Positions 27,538-35,764 of a DNA stretch of 64,000 bases are shown here, piece after piece. Source of the stretch: Panacagrimonas sp052389915 (GTDB lineage: Bacteria; Pseudomonadota; Gammaproteobacteria; Nevskiales; Nevskiaceae); assembly GCA_052389915.1 (NCBI GenBank), contig JBQTHL010000052.1:17601-81600 (forward strand), given 5' to 3'. Under the pieces are notes generated by a model that saw only the letters and a list, made by a program, of their open reading frames with translations, did no database searches and was not told where the DNA came from. Within the stretch, counting starts at the first letter, position 1, and each line of letters starts with the position of its first letter. Position numbers and translations under genes: made by a program.

Positions 27538-27832
27538 CGAGTGCCGCACCAGCGCGCGGGTGCCTGCCGGGCATCCCTGTCTGGCCGGGCATTTCCCGGG
27601 TCAACCGATGGTGCCGGCGGTGCTGCTGCTGGAGCTGGTGCTGGACGCCTTGCACGCCTGGCGCGGGCCGCAGTGGCGGCTGCGAAAGCTGGTGGCGGCG
27701 AAGTTCCTGTTGCCGTTGCTGCCCGACGAGCGCTTCGAGATCGTGCTGTGCATGACGGATACGCGGCTGGACTTTCGCTGCGAACGCGAAGCGCGTCTGC
27801 TGGCGCAGGGCACCTGGGAACTGATGGGTTAA
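27530..27832 (+). CDS. Hotdog-fold 3-hydroxyacyl-ACP dehydratase (FabZ-like)
   Basis: A 100-residue single hotdog domain. The FabZ-type segment GHPCLAGHFPGQPMVPAVLLLELV carries the catalytic His (GHFPG). It overlaps the ligase by 8 bases. Removing water after ketoreduction leaves the conjugated double bonds. A second, diverged dehydratase ends this arm at 30694, and the pair may act together, as the two dehydratases of other aryl polyene loci do. Confidence 0.85.
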   Translation: MHDECRTSARVPAGHPCLAGHFPGQPMVPAVLLLELVLDALHAWRGPQWRLRKLVAAKFLLPLLPDERFEIVLCMTDTRLDFRCEREARLLAQGTWELMG

Positions 27833-27835
27833 GCC

Positions 27836-28744
27836 GTGAACAAGACCTGGGAGGAACAGGGCGAGCGCAGCAGTGTGCGCACGCTGCGTCTGGTGTCATG
27901 GATCGCGCTGCACCTGGGTCGCCGGTTTACCCGCCTGTTGCTCTACCCGATCGTCGCGTACTTCCTGGTCACGGGTGGTGAACCGGGGCGCGCCTCGCGC
28001 CGTTTCCTGCGCCACGCGCTGGGACGCGAGCCGAGCTGGATCGACCGGGTTCGCCACTGGTACGCGTACGCCGCGGTGATGCTGGACCGGGTATACCTTC
28101 TGGCCGAGCGCGACGCTTACTTCGCGATGGATATCCAGGGGGAAGAGCGGGTGGTGGAAGCCACGCGCGACGGCGGCGGCGCCCTGTTGCTGGTGTCCCA
28201 CTTCGGCAGCTTCGATGTGATGCGGGTGCTCGGACAGCGCCGGCAACTGCCGATTCGTATCGTGCTCGATCGCCAGCAGGGCGCCATGCTCACGCAGATG
28301 TTGGAGGCGCTGAACCCGGTGCTCGCAGCAGGGGTCATCGACGCCTCGCAGCGCGGCCCCGCCCTGGCGCTGGAACTCAAGCAGGCGCTGGCGCAGGGCG
28401 ATCTGGTGGGCATGATGGCCGACCGCATTCACGGTGCGCAGCGCACGGTGTCGGTGCGGTTCATGAATCGTTGCGCACAATTGCCGGACCATCCCTGGAT
28501 ACTGGCGAGCGTGCTGCAAGTGCCGGTGATTCTCGCCTTCGGGGCCTATGAAGGCGGCAACCGCTACCGCATCCGTTTCGAGTTGCTGGCGCAACGTATT
28601 GTGCTGCCGCGCGCCAACCGCAGCGCCGCCATCCAGGGTTATGCCCAGGCCTACGCCGACCGGTTGGAGGCGCAGGTGCGAGCCGCGCCATACAACTGGT
28701 TCAACTTCTTTGATTTCTGGACCGATGAAACCGCTGCGGATTAG
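27836..28744 (+). CDS. LpxL/HtrB-type acyltransferase
   Basis: A 302-residue membrane-associated protein of the lipid A acyltransferase family, with the HxxxxD site in SHFGSFD, a hydrophobic N-terminal anchor, GMMADR and the ending YNWFNFFDFW. It starts with GTG three bases after the dehydratase stop. In aryl polyene clusters this enzyme is a candidate for placing the polyene or a second acyl chain on the lipid anchor. It is distinct from the PlsC-like protein on the other arm. Confidence 0.88.
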   Translation: MNKTWEEQGERSSVRTLRLVSWIALHLGRRFTRLLLYPIVAYFLVTGGEPGRASRRFLRHALGREPSWIDRVRHWYAYAAVMLDRVYLLAERDAYFAMDIQGEERVVEATRDGGGALLLVSHFGSFDVMRVLGQRRQLPIRIVLDRQQGAMLTQMLEALNPVLAAGVIDASQRGPALALELKQALAQGDLVGMMADRIHGAQRTVSVRFMNRCAQLPDHPWILASVLQVPVILAFGAYEGGNRYRIRFELLAQRIVLPRANRSAAIQGYAQAYADRLEAQVRAAPYNWFNFFDFWTDETAAD

Positions 28745-29906
28745 CCAGTACACGCTCAGCTCCGCGGTCGGAGCGGGCAAGGCCGCGCACCTGGTTGCGC
28801 TGCGCGCGCAGCGCACCGGTCTGAGCCAGCTGCCGTTCGAGACCTGCACCTTGCCCACGTGGATCGGCCAGGTTGCGGGGCTGGCCACGCCGCTGACCGG
28901 CGAACTGGCGAGTTGGGATTGCCGCAACAATCGTCTCGCCGAGCTTGCGCTGCGCAAGGACGGGTTTCTCGACTCGGTGGCGCAACTGCGGGAGCGGTAT
29001 GGTGCGCAGCGGGTCGGCGTGTTTCTCGGCACCAGCACCTCGGGCATCCACGAGACCGAGCTGGCCTACCGCGCGCGTGATCGCGAGCACGAAGACGCGC
29101 TTCCCGAGTGGTTCAACTTCCGCAAGACCCAGAACATTTTTTCGTGCGCGGATTTCGTGCGCCGCCGGCTGCAACTGGACGGCGTCAGTCACGTGATCTC
29201 GACCGCTTGTTCGTCGAGCGCCAAGGCCTTTGCCTCGGCTTATCGCGCCATGCACAGCGGACAGTGTGACGCGGCCGTGGTCGGCGGCGTGGACAGCCTG
29301 TGTCTGACCACGCTGTACGGCTTCAATGCCTTGCAGCTTTTATCGGCCGATATCTGCCGGCCTGCCGATGCGCAGCGCAACGGCATCTCGATCGGCGAGG
29401 CGGCCGGCTTCGCGACTCTGGAATTTTCGAGCGAACCGGGTCTGGCGCTGCTGGGCTACGGCGAGAGCAGCGATGCCCATCACATGTCCACGCCCGATCC
29501 CGAGGGGCGCGGCGCCTTCGAGGCGATGGCCGCTGCGCTGCGGCGCGCCGATCTGGCGCCAGGGGATGTCGGCTATGTGAACCTGCACGGCACCGGAACC
29601 AAGGCCAACGATCTGGCCGAGGACAAGGCGGTTGCCGCGCTGCTGGGCACCGACACGCCGTGCAGTTCGACCAAGGGCTGGACCGGGCACACCTTGGGCG
29701 CGGCTGGAATCGTCGAAGCCGCGATCAGTCTGCTCGCGATCGAGCACGGTCTGCTGCCGTGCAGCCTCAACACCCGTGAGCGCGATCCCGCCTTGCGCTG
29801 CGCGGTCCTGACGGACAACCGCGAAGGGCGCGTCGCACATGCTTTGTCCAACTCCTTCGGCTTCGGCGGCAGCAATTGCAGCCTGGTGTTCGGAGTGCAG
29901 GGATGA
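28725..29906 (+). CDS. Beta-ketoacyl-ACP synthase (FabF-like)
   Basis: A 393-residue condensing enzyme with a full catalytic set: Cys in STACSSSAKAF, His in NLHGTGTKANDLAED, and Lys-His in SSTKGWTGHTLGAAG, then NSFGFGGSN. The ATG at 28725 lies 20 bases inside the acyltransferase gene. It extends the aryl starter by two carbons per round with malonyl-ACP. The next gene is its likely non-condensing partner. Confidence 0.93.
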   Translation: MKPLRISQYTLSSAVGAGKAAHLVALRAQRTGLSQLPFETCTLPTWIGQVAGLATPLTGELASWDCRNNRLAELALRKDGFLDSVAQLRERYGAQRVGVFLGTSTSGIHETELAYRARDREHEDALPEWFNFRKTQNIFSCADFVRRRLQLDGVSHVISTACSSSAKAFASAYRAMHSGQCDAAVVGGVDSLCLTTLYGFNALQLLSADICRPADAQRNGISIGEAAGFATLEFSSEPGLALLGYGESSDAHHMSTPDPEGRGAFEAMAAALRRADLAPGDVGYVNLHGTGTKANDLAEDKAVAALLGTDTPCSSTKGWTGHTLGAAGIVEAAISLLAIEHGLLPCSLNTRERDPALRCAVLTDNREGRVAHALSNSFGFGGSNCSLVFGVQG

Positions 29907-30697
29907 AGCCGCTGTTCATCGAGGCCGTGGGCTGCTGCGCGCCTGGACTCGACGGCTGGGCGGAGGCGCAGCCGGTCCTGCGCGGCGAGCGCCCGTATCT
30001 GCGCGAAGATCTGCCGCCGCATCCGCCGCAAAGGCTCCCGGCCAACGAGCGGCGACGCGCCACTCTGGCGGTGCGTCTTGGGTTCCGCGTGGCCGAGGAT
30101 GCACTGAGCTCAGACGGCCGCGCGCCCGAGAGCCTGGCCACGGTGTTCGCTTCCTCGGACGGCGACACTCACATCGTGCATCGCATCAGCGTGGCGCTGA
30201 GCGAGATGCGGCGCGTGGTCTCACCCACCGACTTTCACAACTCCGTGCACAACGCCGCTGCCGGCTACTGGAGCATCGCGGCCGGCGCGCGGCTGCCCTC
30301 GGTGAGCCTGTCGGCGTGTTACGCGAGCTTTGCCGCCGGGCTGCTGGAAGCAGTCGGCCTGGCGCAGGCCGAAGGGCTCGACTGCCTGCTGGTGGCATTC
30401 GACGTGCGTCCGCCCGAGCCACTGCTGGCGCGCTGGCGCATCACCGAATCGGCGGCGTTCGCGCTGATGCTGTCGCCTCGGCGCAGCGCCGGCTCGCTCG
30501 CAGCAATGCACGTGGAGACGATTCCGCGCGCGTCGGAAACCGTCATGAACACGCCTGAGCTGGAGGTTCTGCGTCAGAGCAATCCGGCCGCGCGCGCACT
30601 GCCGCTGCTAGGGCGGCTCGCACGTCGCGAGTCCGGCCGCTTGCTGCTCGACGGCGCCGGCGAACACAGCCTTAGGCTGGACCTGGAGATGCTGTGA
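29903..30697 (+). CDS. Ketosynthase chain-length factor
   Basis: A 264-residue protein from the ATG at 29903 (ATGA overlap with the ketosynthase). It matches the short ketoacyl-synt_2 domain: LSACYASFAAGLLEAVG keeps a nucleophile-elbow-like turn, but the two catalytic His of true ketosynthases are missing. In aryl polyene synthases such a subunit forms a heterodimer with the active ketosynthase and sets polyene length. Confidence 0.88.
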   Translation: MKPLFIEAVGCCAPGLDGWAEAQPVLRGERPYLREDLPPHPPQRLPANERRRATLAVRLGFRVAEDALSSDGRAPESLATVFASSDGDTHIVHRISVALSEMRRVVSPTDFHNSVHNAAAGYWSIAAGARLPSVSLSACYASFAAGLLEAVGLAQAEGLDCLLVAFDVRPPEPLLARWRITESAAFALMLSPRRSAGSLAAMHVETIPRASETVMNTPELEVLRQSNPAARALPLLGRLARRESGRLLLDGAGEHSLRLDLEML

Positions 30698-31131
30698 TCG
30701 ACCGAGCCGGGATCGCAGAGCTGATTCCGCACGCGCTGGGTATGTGCCTGCTCGACTCGGTGGGAACCTGGGACGACATCAGCATCCGCTGCATGGCGCT
30801 CAGCCATCGCGATCCTTGCAATCCGCTGCGTCGTCACGAGCGTCTCGCCGCACTGCACCTGTGCGAGTACGGCGCACAGGCGATGGCCGTGCACGGCGGT
30901 CTGCTCGCACAACGCGAGCACGGCGCCAGGGCCGCTCCCGGCGTGCTGGCGGCGCTGCGCGATGTCGAATTCGCGGTCGAGACCATCGACGACATCGAGG
31001 AGCCGCTGACGGTTACGGTGCGCAAGAAAATCAGCGATAGCAGCGGCTGGCTGTACGAGTTCGAAGTCGGCGCCAATGGCCGCTGGCTGGCGCGCGGACG
31101 GGTGACGGTGATCCACCGGACCTCGACGTGA
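30694..31131 (+). CDS. Hotdog-fold 3-hydroxyacyl-ACP dehydratase (ApeP-like)
   Basis: A 145-residue second hotdog protein: LIPHALGMCLLDSVGTWD carries the catalytic-type His, and LHLCEYGAQAMAVHGGLLAQ forms the central helix. The GTG start overlaps the chain-length-factor stop. It is the last gene of the right arm. No thioesterase and no second ACP follow; the ilv leader region comes next. Confidence 0.85.
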   Translation: MIDRAGIAELIPHALGMCLLDSVGTWDDISIRCMALSHRDPCNPLRRHERLAALHLCEYGAQAMAVHGGLLAQREHGARAAPGVLAALRDVEFAVETIDDIEEPLTVTVRKKISDSSGWLYEFEVGANGRWLARGRVTVIHRTST

Positions 31132-31351
31132 CGATAAAGGTCTCCGGGTTGCGCTCGCCCGGATCGACGTAATCGCGAGGGGGCAGCGATGGACGCGCAT
31201 GGCGGCGGTACCGACACTGTTGCCCGAATTCGAAATAACTTTACAAAGAATTCACGGAAACGGAGAATCCACCGCGCCGAGGAATACGTGTGGACATGTT
31301 TTCGTACCGCCGTCTTGCCCGGATCGCAACTGTCAGGATTCCAGAACTGAA

Positions 31352-31411
31352 ATGAGCTTCACCAAATCCATCGTCCTCGCCGTACTGGTCGTCGTTACCG
31401 ACGCGCCGTAG
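31352..31411 (+). CDS. ilv operon leader peptide
   Basis: A 19-codon reading frame, MSFTKSIVLAVLVVVTDAP, starts at ATG 31352 and ends at TAG 31409-31411. Eight of its residues 7-15 are Ile, Val or Leu, with five Val in all, the signature of an attenuation leader that senses charged branched-chain tRNAs. A terminator hairpin starts 22 bases after the stop and an acetolactate synthase gene follows. The Shine-Dalgarno is weak (AGGA about 13 bases upstream). It was recognised from composition and position and is not a full match to E. coli IlvL. Confidence 0.85.
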   Translation: MSFTKSIVLAVLVVVTDAP

Positions 31412-31432
31412 GGGACGCTGCACGCAATTACC

Positions 31433-31467
31433 AACCCCCGCTGGCGCAACGTCCGGCGGGGGTTTTC
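31433..31467 (+). terminator. ilv attenuator (intrinsic terminator in the leader)
   Basis: A 12-bp stem, AACCCCCGCTGG with CCGGCGGGGGTT, with one G-T pair and an 8-base loop, ends in TTTT then a T-rich stretch. It stands between the leader peptide and the acetolactate synthase start. Stalling of a ribosome on the Val/Leu codons should favour read-through. The rest of the 31132-31519 spacer holds the promoter, with no clear -35/-10 pair by eye. Confidence 0.85.
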
Positions 31468-31519
31468 AGTTTCTGAATGCGCCGGAGGTTACGCCCAGGG
31501 GATCCAGACCGGAATCACC

Positions 31520-33178
31520 ATGGACATCACAGGCGCACAACTCATCACCTCGTTTCTCGAACGGCGCGACACGGCCTTCGTCGCTGGCATCCCGGGCGGC
31601 GCGGTCTTGCCGCTGTATCGCGCGCTGGCCGATTCGAGCTTGAAGCACGTGCTCGCACGCAACGAGCAGGGCGCGGCTTTCATCGCGCAGGGTTATGCGC
31701 GGGTTAGCGGTCGCGCGGGTGTGTGCATCGCCACGTCCGGGCCCGGCGTGACCAATACCGTGACGGCGCTGGCCGACGCCAAGGCCGATTCGGTGCCGCT
31801 GGTGTGTCTGGCCGGGCAGGTGTCGCGTGCGCTCAAGGGAACGGATGCGTTCCAGGAAGCGCCGACCGGTTTCATCGTGGACCGCATTACCAAGGCGCAC
31901 TTCGAGATCGGGTCTGCGGCCGAACTGGCTGAACTGCTGCCCGAGGCTTTTCGCATCGCCGAGAGCGGACGGCCTGGGCCGGTGCTGCTGGATATTCCGA
32001 AAGACGTGCAGACCGAGTACGTGAGCCTCGACGACGTTCCCCAGGCCTTGGCACCGGGTTACGCGCCAAAGCCGAATCTCGATGCGCTCGCGCGCGCCGT
32101 CGCGATGATCGAGCGCGCGCAGCGGCCAGTGCTGTACCTCGGCGGCGGCGTGCGTATCGCGCGCGCGTTTCCCGATGCTCACCGCCTCGCCGAGATTGCC
32201 AGCCTTCCAACCGTGACGACCTTGATGGCGCTGGGCACTTTGCCGGCCGATCATCCGCTGAACCTGGGCATGCTGGGTATGCACGGCGCGCGTTACGCGA
32301 ACCATGCGATCGACGAATGCGATCTGCTGATCGCCGTCGGCGCGCGCTTCGACGACCGCGCCACCGGCAAGCTGTCGGCGTTTGCGCCGAACGCGCGCGT
32401 GATTCACATCGACGCCGATCCGCGCGAGCTGGGCAAGCTGCGCCGTCCCGATCTCGCGATTCACGCCGATGCGGGCGCGGCATTGCGCGCGCTGTGCGAA
32501 GCCCTGCGCCCGCAGATGCGGACCAACTGGCTCGCGCGTGTGGGCCAACTCAGGCGCGAGTACCCGATGCCCGGGACGCATCGCCGGCCAAAGACTCTGA
32601 TCGCAGAGATTGCGCGACTCGCCGGCCGCGAGCGCGCAATCACCACCGATGTGGGCCAGCACCAGATGTGGATGGCGCAGCACTATCCGATAGCGCGGCC
32701 GGAAGGCTGGCTGACTTCGGGCGGGCTGGGCACGATGGGCTTCGGCATTCCTGCCGCCATCGGCGCCGCGCTCGCGAATCCGGAGCATGGCGCGTTGTGC
32801 GTGACCGGCGACGGCAGCCTGCTGATGAATGTGCAGGAACTCGCGACACTGGCCGATCTCGGGCTCGACGTGAAGATCGTCGTGCTCGACAACGGCGGCC
32901 TCGGTATGGTGCGTCAGCAGCAGAGTCTGTTCTATCAGCGCCAGCACACGGCTTCGGCCTATCCGCGCGGAACGTCGATCTGCGCCCTGGCTGAAGCGTT
33001 CGGCATCCCGGCGGTCGATCTGGGCCTCGCGCGCAATCCGCAGGCGGCCTTGCGGCGCGCGTTCGCGCAGGCCGGGCCGATGCTGGTTCGCGCGCCTGTC
33101 GATCCCGAGGAGTTGGTGCTGCCGATGGTGGCGCCCGGCAAATCGAACATCGAAGCGATCGCCGAGATGGCGGCATGA
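31520..33178 (+). CDS. ilvG: Acetolactate synthase, catalytic subunit (IlvG type)
   Basis: A 552-residue ThDP enzyme making acetolactate or acetohydroxybutyrate from pyruvate, the first shared step to Val, Leu and Ile. The catalytic Glu is in ARNEQGAAFIAQGYAR, the FAD/central domain has GARFDDRATGKL, and the ThDP-Mg motif begins GDGSLLMNVQELATL. Length and N-terminus match IlvG better than the longer IlvB or IlvI forms. No gene for a small regulatory subunit (IlvM, IlvN, IlvH) follows. Expression is probably controlled by the leader-peptide attenuator upstream. Confidence 0.93.
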   Translation: MDITGAQLITSFLERRDTAFVAGIPGGAVLPLYRALADSSLKHVLARNEQGAAFIAQGYARVSGRAGVCIATSGPGVTNTVTALADAKADSVPLVCLAGQVSRALKGTDAFQEAPTGFIVDRITKAHFEIGSAAELAELLPEAFRIAESGRPGPVLLDIPKDVQTEYVSLDDVPQALAPGYAPKPNLDALARAVAMIERAQRPVLYLGGGVRIARAFPDAHRLAEIASLPTVTTLMALGTLPADHPLNLGMLGMHGARYANHAIDECDLLIAVGARFDDRATGKLSAFAPNARVIHIDADPRELGKLRRPDLAIHADAGAALRALCEALRPQMRTNWLARVGQLRREYPMPGTHRRPKTLIAEIARLAGRERAITTDVGQHQMWMAQHYPIARPEGWLTSGGLGTMGFGIPAAIGAALANPEHGALCVTGDGSLLMNVQELATLADLGLDVKIVVLDNGGLGMVRQQQSLFYQRQHTASAYPRGTSICALAEAFGIPAVDLGLARNPQAALRRAFAQAGPMLVRAPVDPEELVLPMVAPGKSNIEAIAEMAA

Positions 33179-34224
33179 ACACGTTTTCGAAGGTGCAGAC
33201 CTGCGAACGTCCGCCGCTCGACTGGCCCGAGCCCGAGGCGCTCGGGTTCGGGCAGTACCTGGCGCCTTACGCGATCGTTGCGGATCATGCGGCCTGCGGC
33301 TGGTCGGCACCCCGTATCGTCCCGCTTGCCGAAGCGCGAAGTCCGGTGGCCTGCGGCGGCTTGCAGTACGGGCTGTCGGCATTCGAAGGGCTCAAGGCGT
33401 ATCGGGCGCCGGATGGTCACGCGCACCTGTTTCGGCCTGTCGAGCATGCAGAGCGCCTGAGAGCCAGTGCTGCGCGACTCTGCATGCCGCAGGTCGATCC
33501 AGGTTTGTTCGTCGAGATGTGCCGCCTCGCAACGCAGGTGCAAGAGTCCTGGCTGCCACCGCACGGACGCGGTTCATTCTACCTGCGGCCCACCCTCTAT
33601 GCGGACGAAGAGGCCTTGGGTTTCAGAACTGCCAGCCGGCACCGGCTTGTGGTGCTGGTGACGCCTTCATCCGATCCCGTGCTGAAAACCGTGAACCTGT
33701 GGGCAGAGCCCGAGTTGACGCGCGCGGCTCCTGGTGGGCTCGGCGCCGCCAAGACCGGCGGCAATTACGCGGCCGGACTGCTCGGGCTGCTGCGCGCGAA
33801 AGAACAGGGATGCGACGACGTCGCCTGGTTGGACGCCGCCACGCACACCAAGCTGGCCGAGGCCGGCACCATGAACCTGTTCGTCGAGATCGACCGCGTG
33901 TGGTGCACGCCGCCTCTGGACGGAACGATTCTGGCTGGCGTCACGCGCGATTCGCTGATGCGCCTGATGCGCGACGAGGGCCTGGAAGTCGCCGAGCGAG
34001 TGCTCGATCTGAACGAACTCGTGCGACTCGAAAGGGCCGGGCGGGTCGGCGGCGCCATCGGCACCGGCACGGCGGCGCGGATCGTGCGCATCGCTTCTAT
34101 TACCGGGCCACGGACAAGGCTGAGTCTGCGCGACCCGGGTCACGCAGAACGTTTCAGTCGCATGCTGAAGTCAGCTCAGGAGGGCAGCGTCATGGCGCTC
34201 CCGCAATGGCGGCACGCGGTGTGA
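33175..34224 (+). CDS. ilvE: Branched-chain amino acid aminotransferase
   Basis: A 349-residue class IV PLP enzyme. GLQYGLSAFEGLKAYRAPDG is the N-terminal signature, GAAKTGGNYAAGL contains the PLP-binding Lys, and EAGTMNLFVEI and TILAGVTRDSLMRL follow. Length and motifs fit the longer BCAT2-like group. The ATG overlaps the acetolactate synthase stop (ATGA), so the last and first steps of branched-chain synthesis are translationally coupled. Confidence 0.94.
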   Translation: MNTFSKVQTCERPPLDWPEPEALGFGQYLAPYAIVADHAACGWSAPRIVPLAEARSPVACGGLQYGLSAFEGLKAYRAPDGHAHLFRPVEHAERLRASAARLCMPQVDPGLFVEMCRLATQVQESWLPPHGRGSFYLRPTLYADEEALGFRTASRHRLVVLVTPSSDPVLKTVNLWAEPELTRAAPGGLGAAKTGGNYAAGLLGLLRAKEQGCDDVAWLDAATHTKLAEAGTMNLFVEIDRVWCTPPLDGTILAGVTRDSLMRLMRDEGLEVAERVLDLNELVRLERAGRVGGAIGTGTAARIVRIASITGPRTRLSLRDPGHAERFSRMLKSAQEGSVMALPQWRHAV

Positions 34225-34236
34225 CGCGATGGCCAT

Positions 34237-34512
34237 TCAGGGGTGCGACTCCATGAAACTCTTGACCTGCGAGTCCGCATCCTGGCGACTGAGTTTGTAG
34301 CGTAGCTGGACCACGCCTGCGAGCTTGTGCACGTTGCCGCGTACCAGCAGCAATTCTTCCTGCGGCACCTTGGGCCAGGTCGTGCCCGCGTCGGGCAACA
34401 GGCCCTTCCAGCGGGCGAGGACGGCAGCCTGGTCCGCCATCTCGGCGGCCTGTACCTGCTTGCGCGTGCGTGCGACATAAGGAGTCGCGGGTGTCGCGAT
34501 CGGGGTGGTCAT
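34237..34512 (-). CDS. CsbD-like small stress protein
   Basis: A 91-residue hydrophilic protein. Residues 33-90 match the CsbD pattern: an early Trp, WPKVPQEELLLVRGN, then LAGVVQLRYKLSRQDADSQVKSF. CsbD proteins are small general-stress proteins without a known reaction. It is convergent with ilvE (12 bases between stops). The match is by motif only, and the N-terminal 30 residues are unlike the family. Confidence 0.65.
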   Translation of the reverse strand: MTTPIATPATPYVARTRKQVQAAEMADQAAVLARWKGLLPDAGTTWPKVPQEELLLVRGNVHKLAGVVQLRYKLSRQDADSQVKSFMESHP

Positions 34513-34605
34513 GATGTTTTCTCGGGTAAGGACCCTGGGGTCAGCCCGTTACCATACGCCCTTATCGAGCGCCCCATCGCTGTCCGGCGCCGTAGCGCCG
34601 GCCGA

Positions 34606-35142
34606 TCAGCAATCCACTCCTTCGCGATTCTGGCGGGCTTTTTCAGCCAGCGCTTCGGGCACGATGTAACGGCCACCGCGCATCACGGCTTCGGGCAGGT
34701 GATATTCGCCGTCGTCGCCGACGAAGGATTCGGCGTAGTGATACTTGCCGTCCTTGCCGCGGAAACAACCGCGCGGATGGTACTTGCCGTCCTGACCCTT
34801 GAACGCGCCCGGCGGGTGATAGCGTCCGTCGTCGCCCAGGAAGTAGTACAGCGGGTAGTAAACGCCGTCGTTGCCGCAGAACTGGTCCTTGTGACGGTAC
34901 TGACCGTCTCCGCACAGGACTTCATCCTTGGGGTGATAGCGGCCGTCGGTGCCCAGGTAGTGGCCGGGCGAGTAGTACTTGCCGTCGTTGCCCAGAAAAT
35001 GACCCTGGGGATAGTAGTTGCCATCGGTGCCCAGGAATGTCCCGGACGGATACATCTTGCCGTCCACACCACGAAACTTGCGGTCTGAAGCGGTGCTGAC
35101 GGGGCGGTTGCGAGCAACCGCGCGTGTCGGCGAAGGACACAT
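34606..35142 (-). CDS. Protein of eleven 13-residue tandem repeats (DG-x-Y)
   Basis: A 178-residue protein, no named family recognised. After about 25 residues comes an unbroken row of 13-residue units of the form FLGxDGxYxPxGx, ten clear and one degenerate, then a short charged tail ending in Cys. Strict spacing with no gap suggests a repeat fold such as a beta-solenoid or stacked hairpins; Asp-Gly-x-Tyr turns could bind a metal (inference). There is no signal peptide. The start at 35142 has GGAG 6 bases upstream; ATG 35154 has none. A hairpin (CCGGCGC/GCGCCGG, 34584-34601) follows the stop. Confidence 0.8.
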   Translation of the reverse strand: MCPSPTRAVARNRPVSTASDRKFRGVDGKMYPSGTFLGTDGNYYPQGHFLGNDGKYYSPGHYLGTDGRYHPKDEVLCGDGQYRHKDQFCGNDGVYYPLYYFLGDDGRYHPPGAFKGQDGKYHPRGCFRGKDGKYHYAESFVGDDGEYHLPEAVMRGGRYIVPEALAEKARQNREGVDC

Positions 35143-35210
35143 ATCGAACTCCATCTGAAAACTTCTACGCCGGCACCCTTTCAGCCAGTGCCGCCGTTCC
35201 TCTCAAACGA

Positions 35211-35236
35211 AAAAGCCGCGGTGAGCCGCGGCTTTT
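35211..35236 (-). terminator. Rho-independent terminator of the cold-shock gene
   Basis: The hairpin AAAAGCCGCGG / CCGCGGCTTTT has a short loop and T runs on both strands. It lies 21 bases past the stop of the cold-shock gene (minus strand). Confidence 0.9.
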
Positions 35237-35256
35237 CCGCTCAGCCTAGATCGCTC

Positions 35257-35469
35257 TTACAGAGGGCGGATCTGGGTGGCCTGCATGCCTTTCTGGCCAC
35301 GGGCCGCGGTGTATTCCACCTTCTGGCCTTCGGTCAGGGACTTGAAGCCGGAGCCCTGGATTTCCTTGAAGTGCGCGAAAAGATCTTCGCCTCCCTCGCT
35401 GGGGGTGATGAATCCGAAGCCCTTTGCATCGTTGAACCACTTCACGGTACCGGTCGATTTCTCGGACAT
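35257..35469 (-). CDS. Cold-shock protein (CspA family)
   Basis: A 70-residue single cold-shock domain: GTVKWFNDAKGFGFITP (RNP1 KGFGFI), then DLFAHF (RNP2) and VEYTAARGQKGMQATQIRPL. It binds single-stranded RNA and DNA and melts RNA structure. The 295-base gap upstream (35470-35764) is long enough for the extended 5' leader typical of csp mRNAs and holds no gene. The terminator is immediately downstream. Whether it is cold-induced cannot be read from sequence. Confidence 0.95.
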   Translation of the reverse strand: MSEKSTGTVKWFNDAKGFGFITPSEGGEDLFAHFKEIQGSGFKSLTEGQKVEYTAARGQKGMQATQIRPL

Positions 35470-35764
35470 TGCTGCTTTCCTCTAAAAAATTTAAGTGAGA
35501 CGAGCAGGCAACACGCCTGCGCGGTGCAAGCGATCAAGAAAGCTAGCCGGGGAGATCATGCGAGGCCGCTGAAACGACGGGCCAGACGAAACCGAGGGAA
35601 TCAAGCTTGAGACGACTGCCGCAATAGGGTAGGCCTTTCCATCCGTCCTGTCGAATGCGATGGCGCCGCTACATACGGGGGCACGCCCTAGGCGGACAGG
35701 GTCGCGGGCGCGCATTCAGAATTCGGTGCGGGCAAACAAAAACGGTTGCGAGGAGAAAGCTCAA

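Noticed and set aside
31466..33382. A 638-codon open frame on the minus strand opposite acetolactate synthase
   Set aside because: It mirrors codon structure of ilvG, is rich in Arg, His and Gln, and has no recognisable motif. GC-rich genes commonly leave such open antisense frames.
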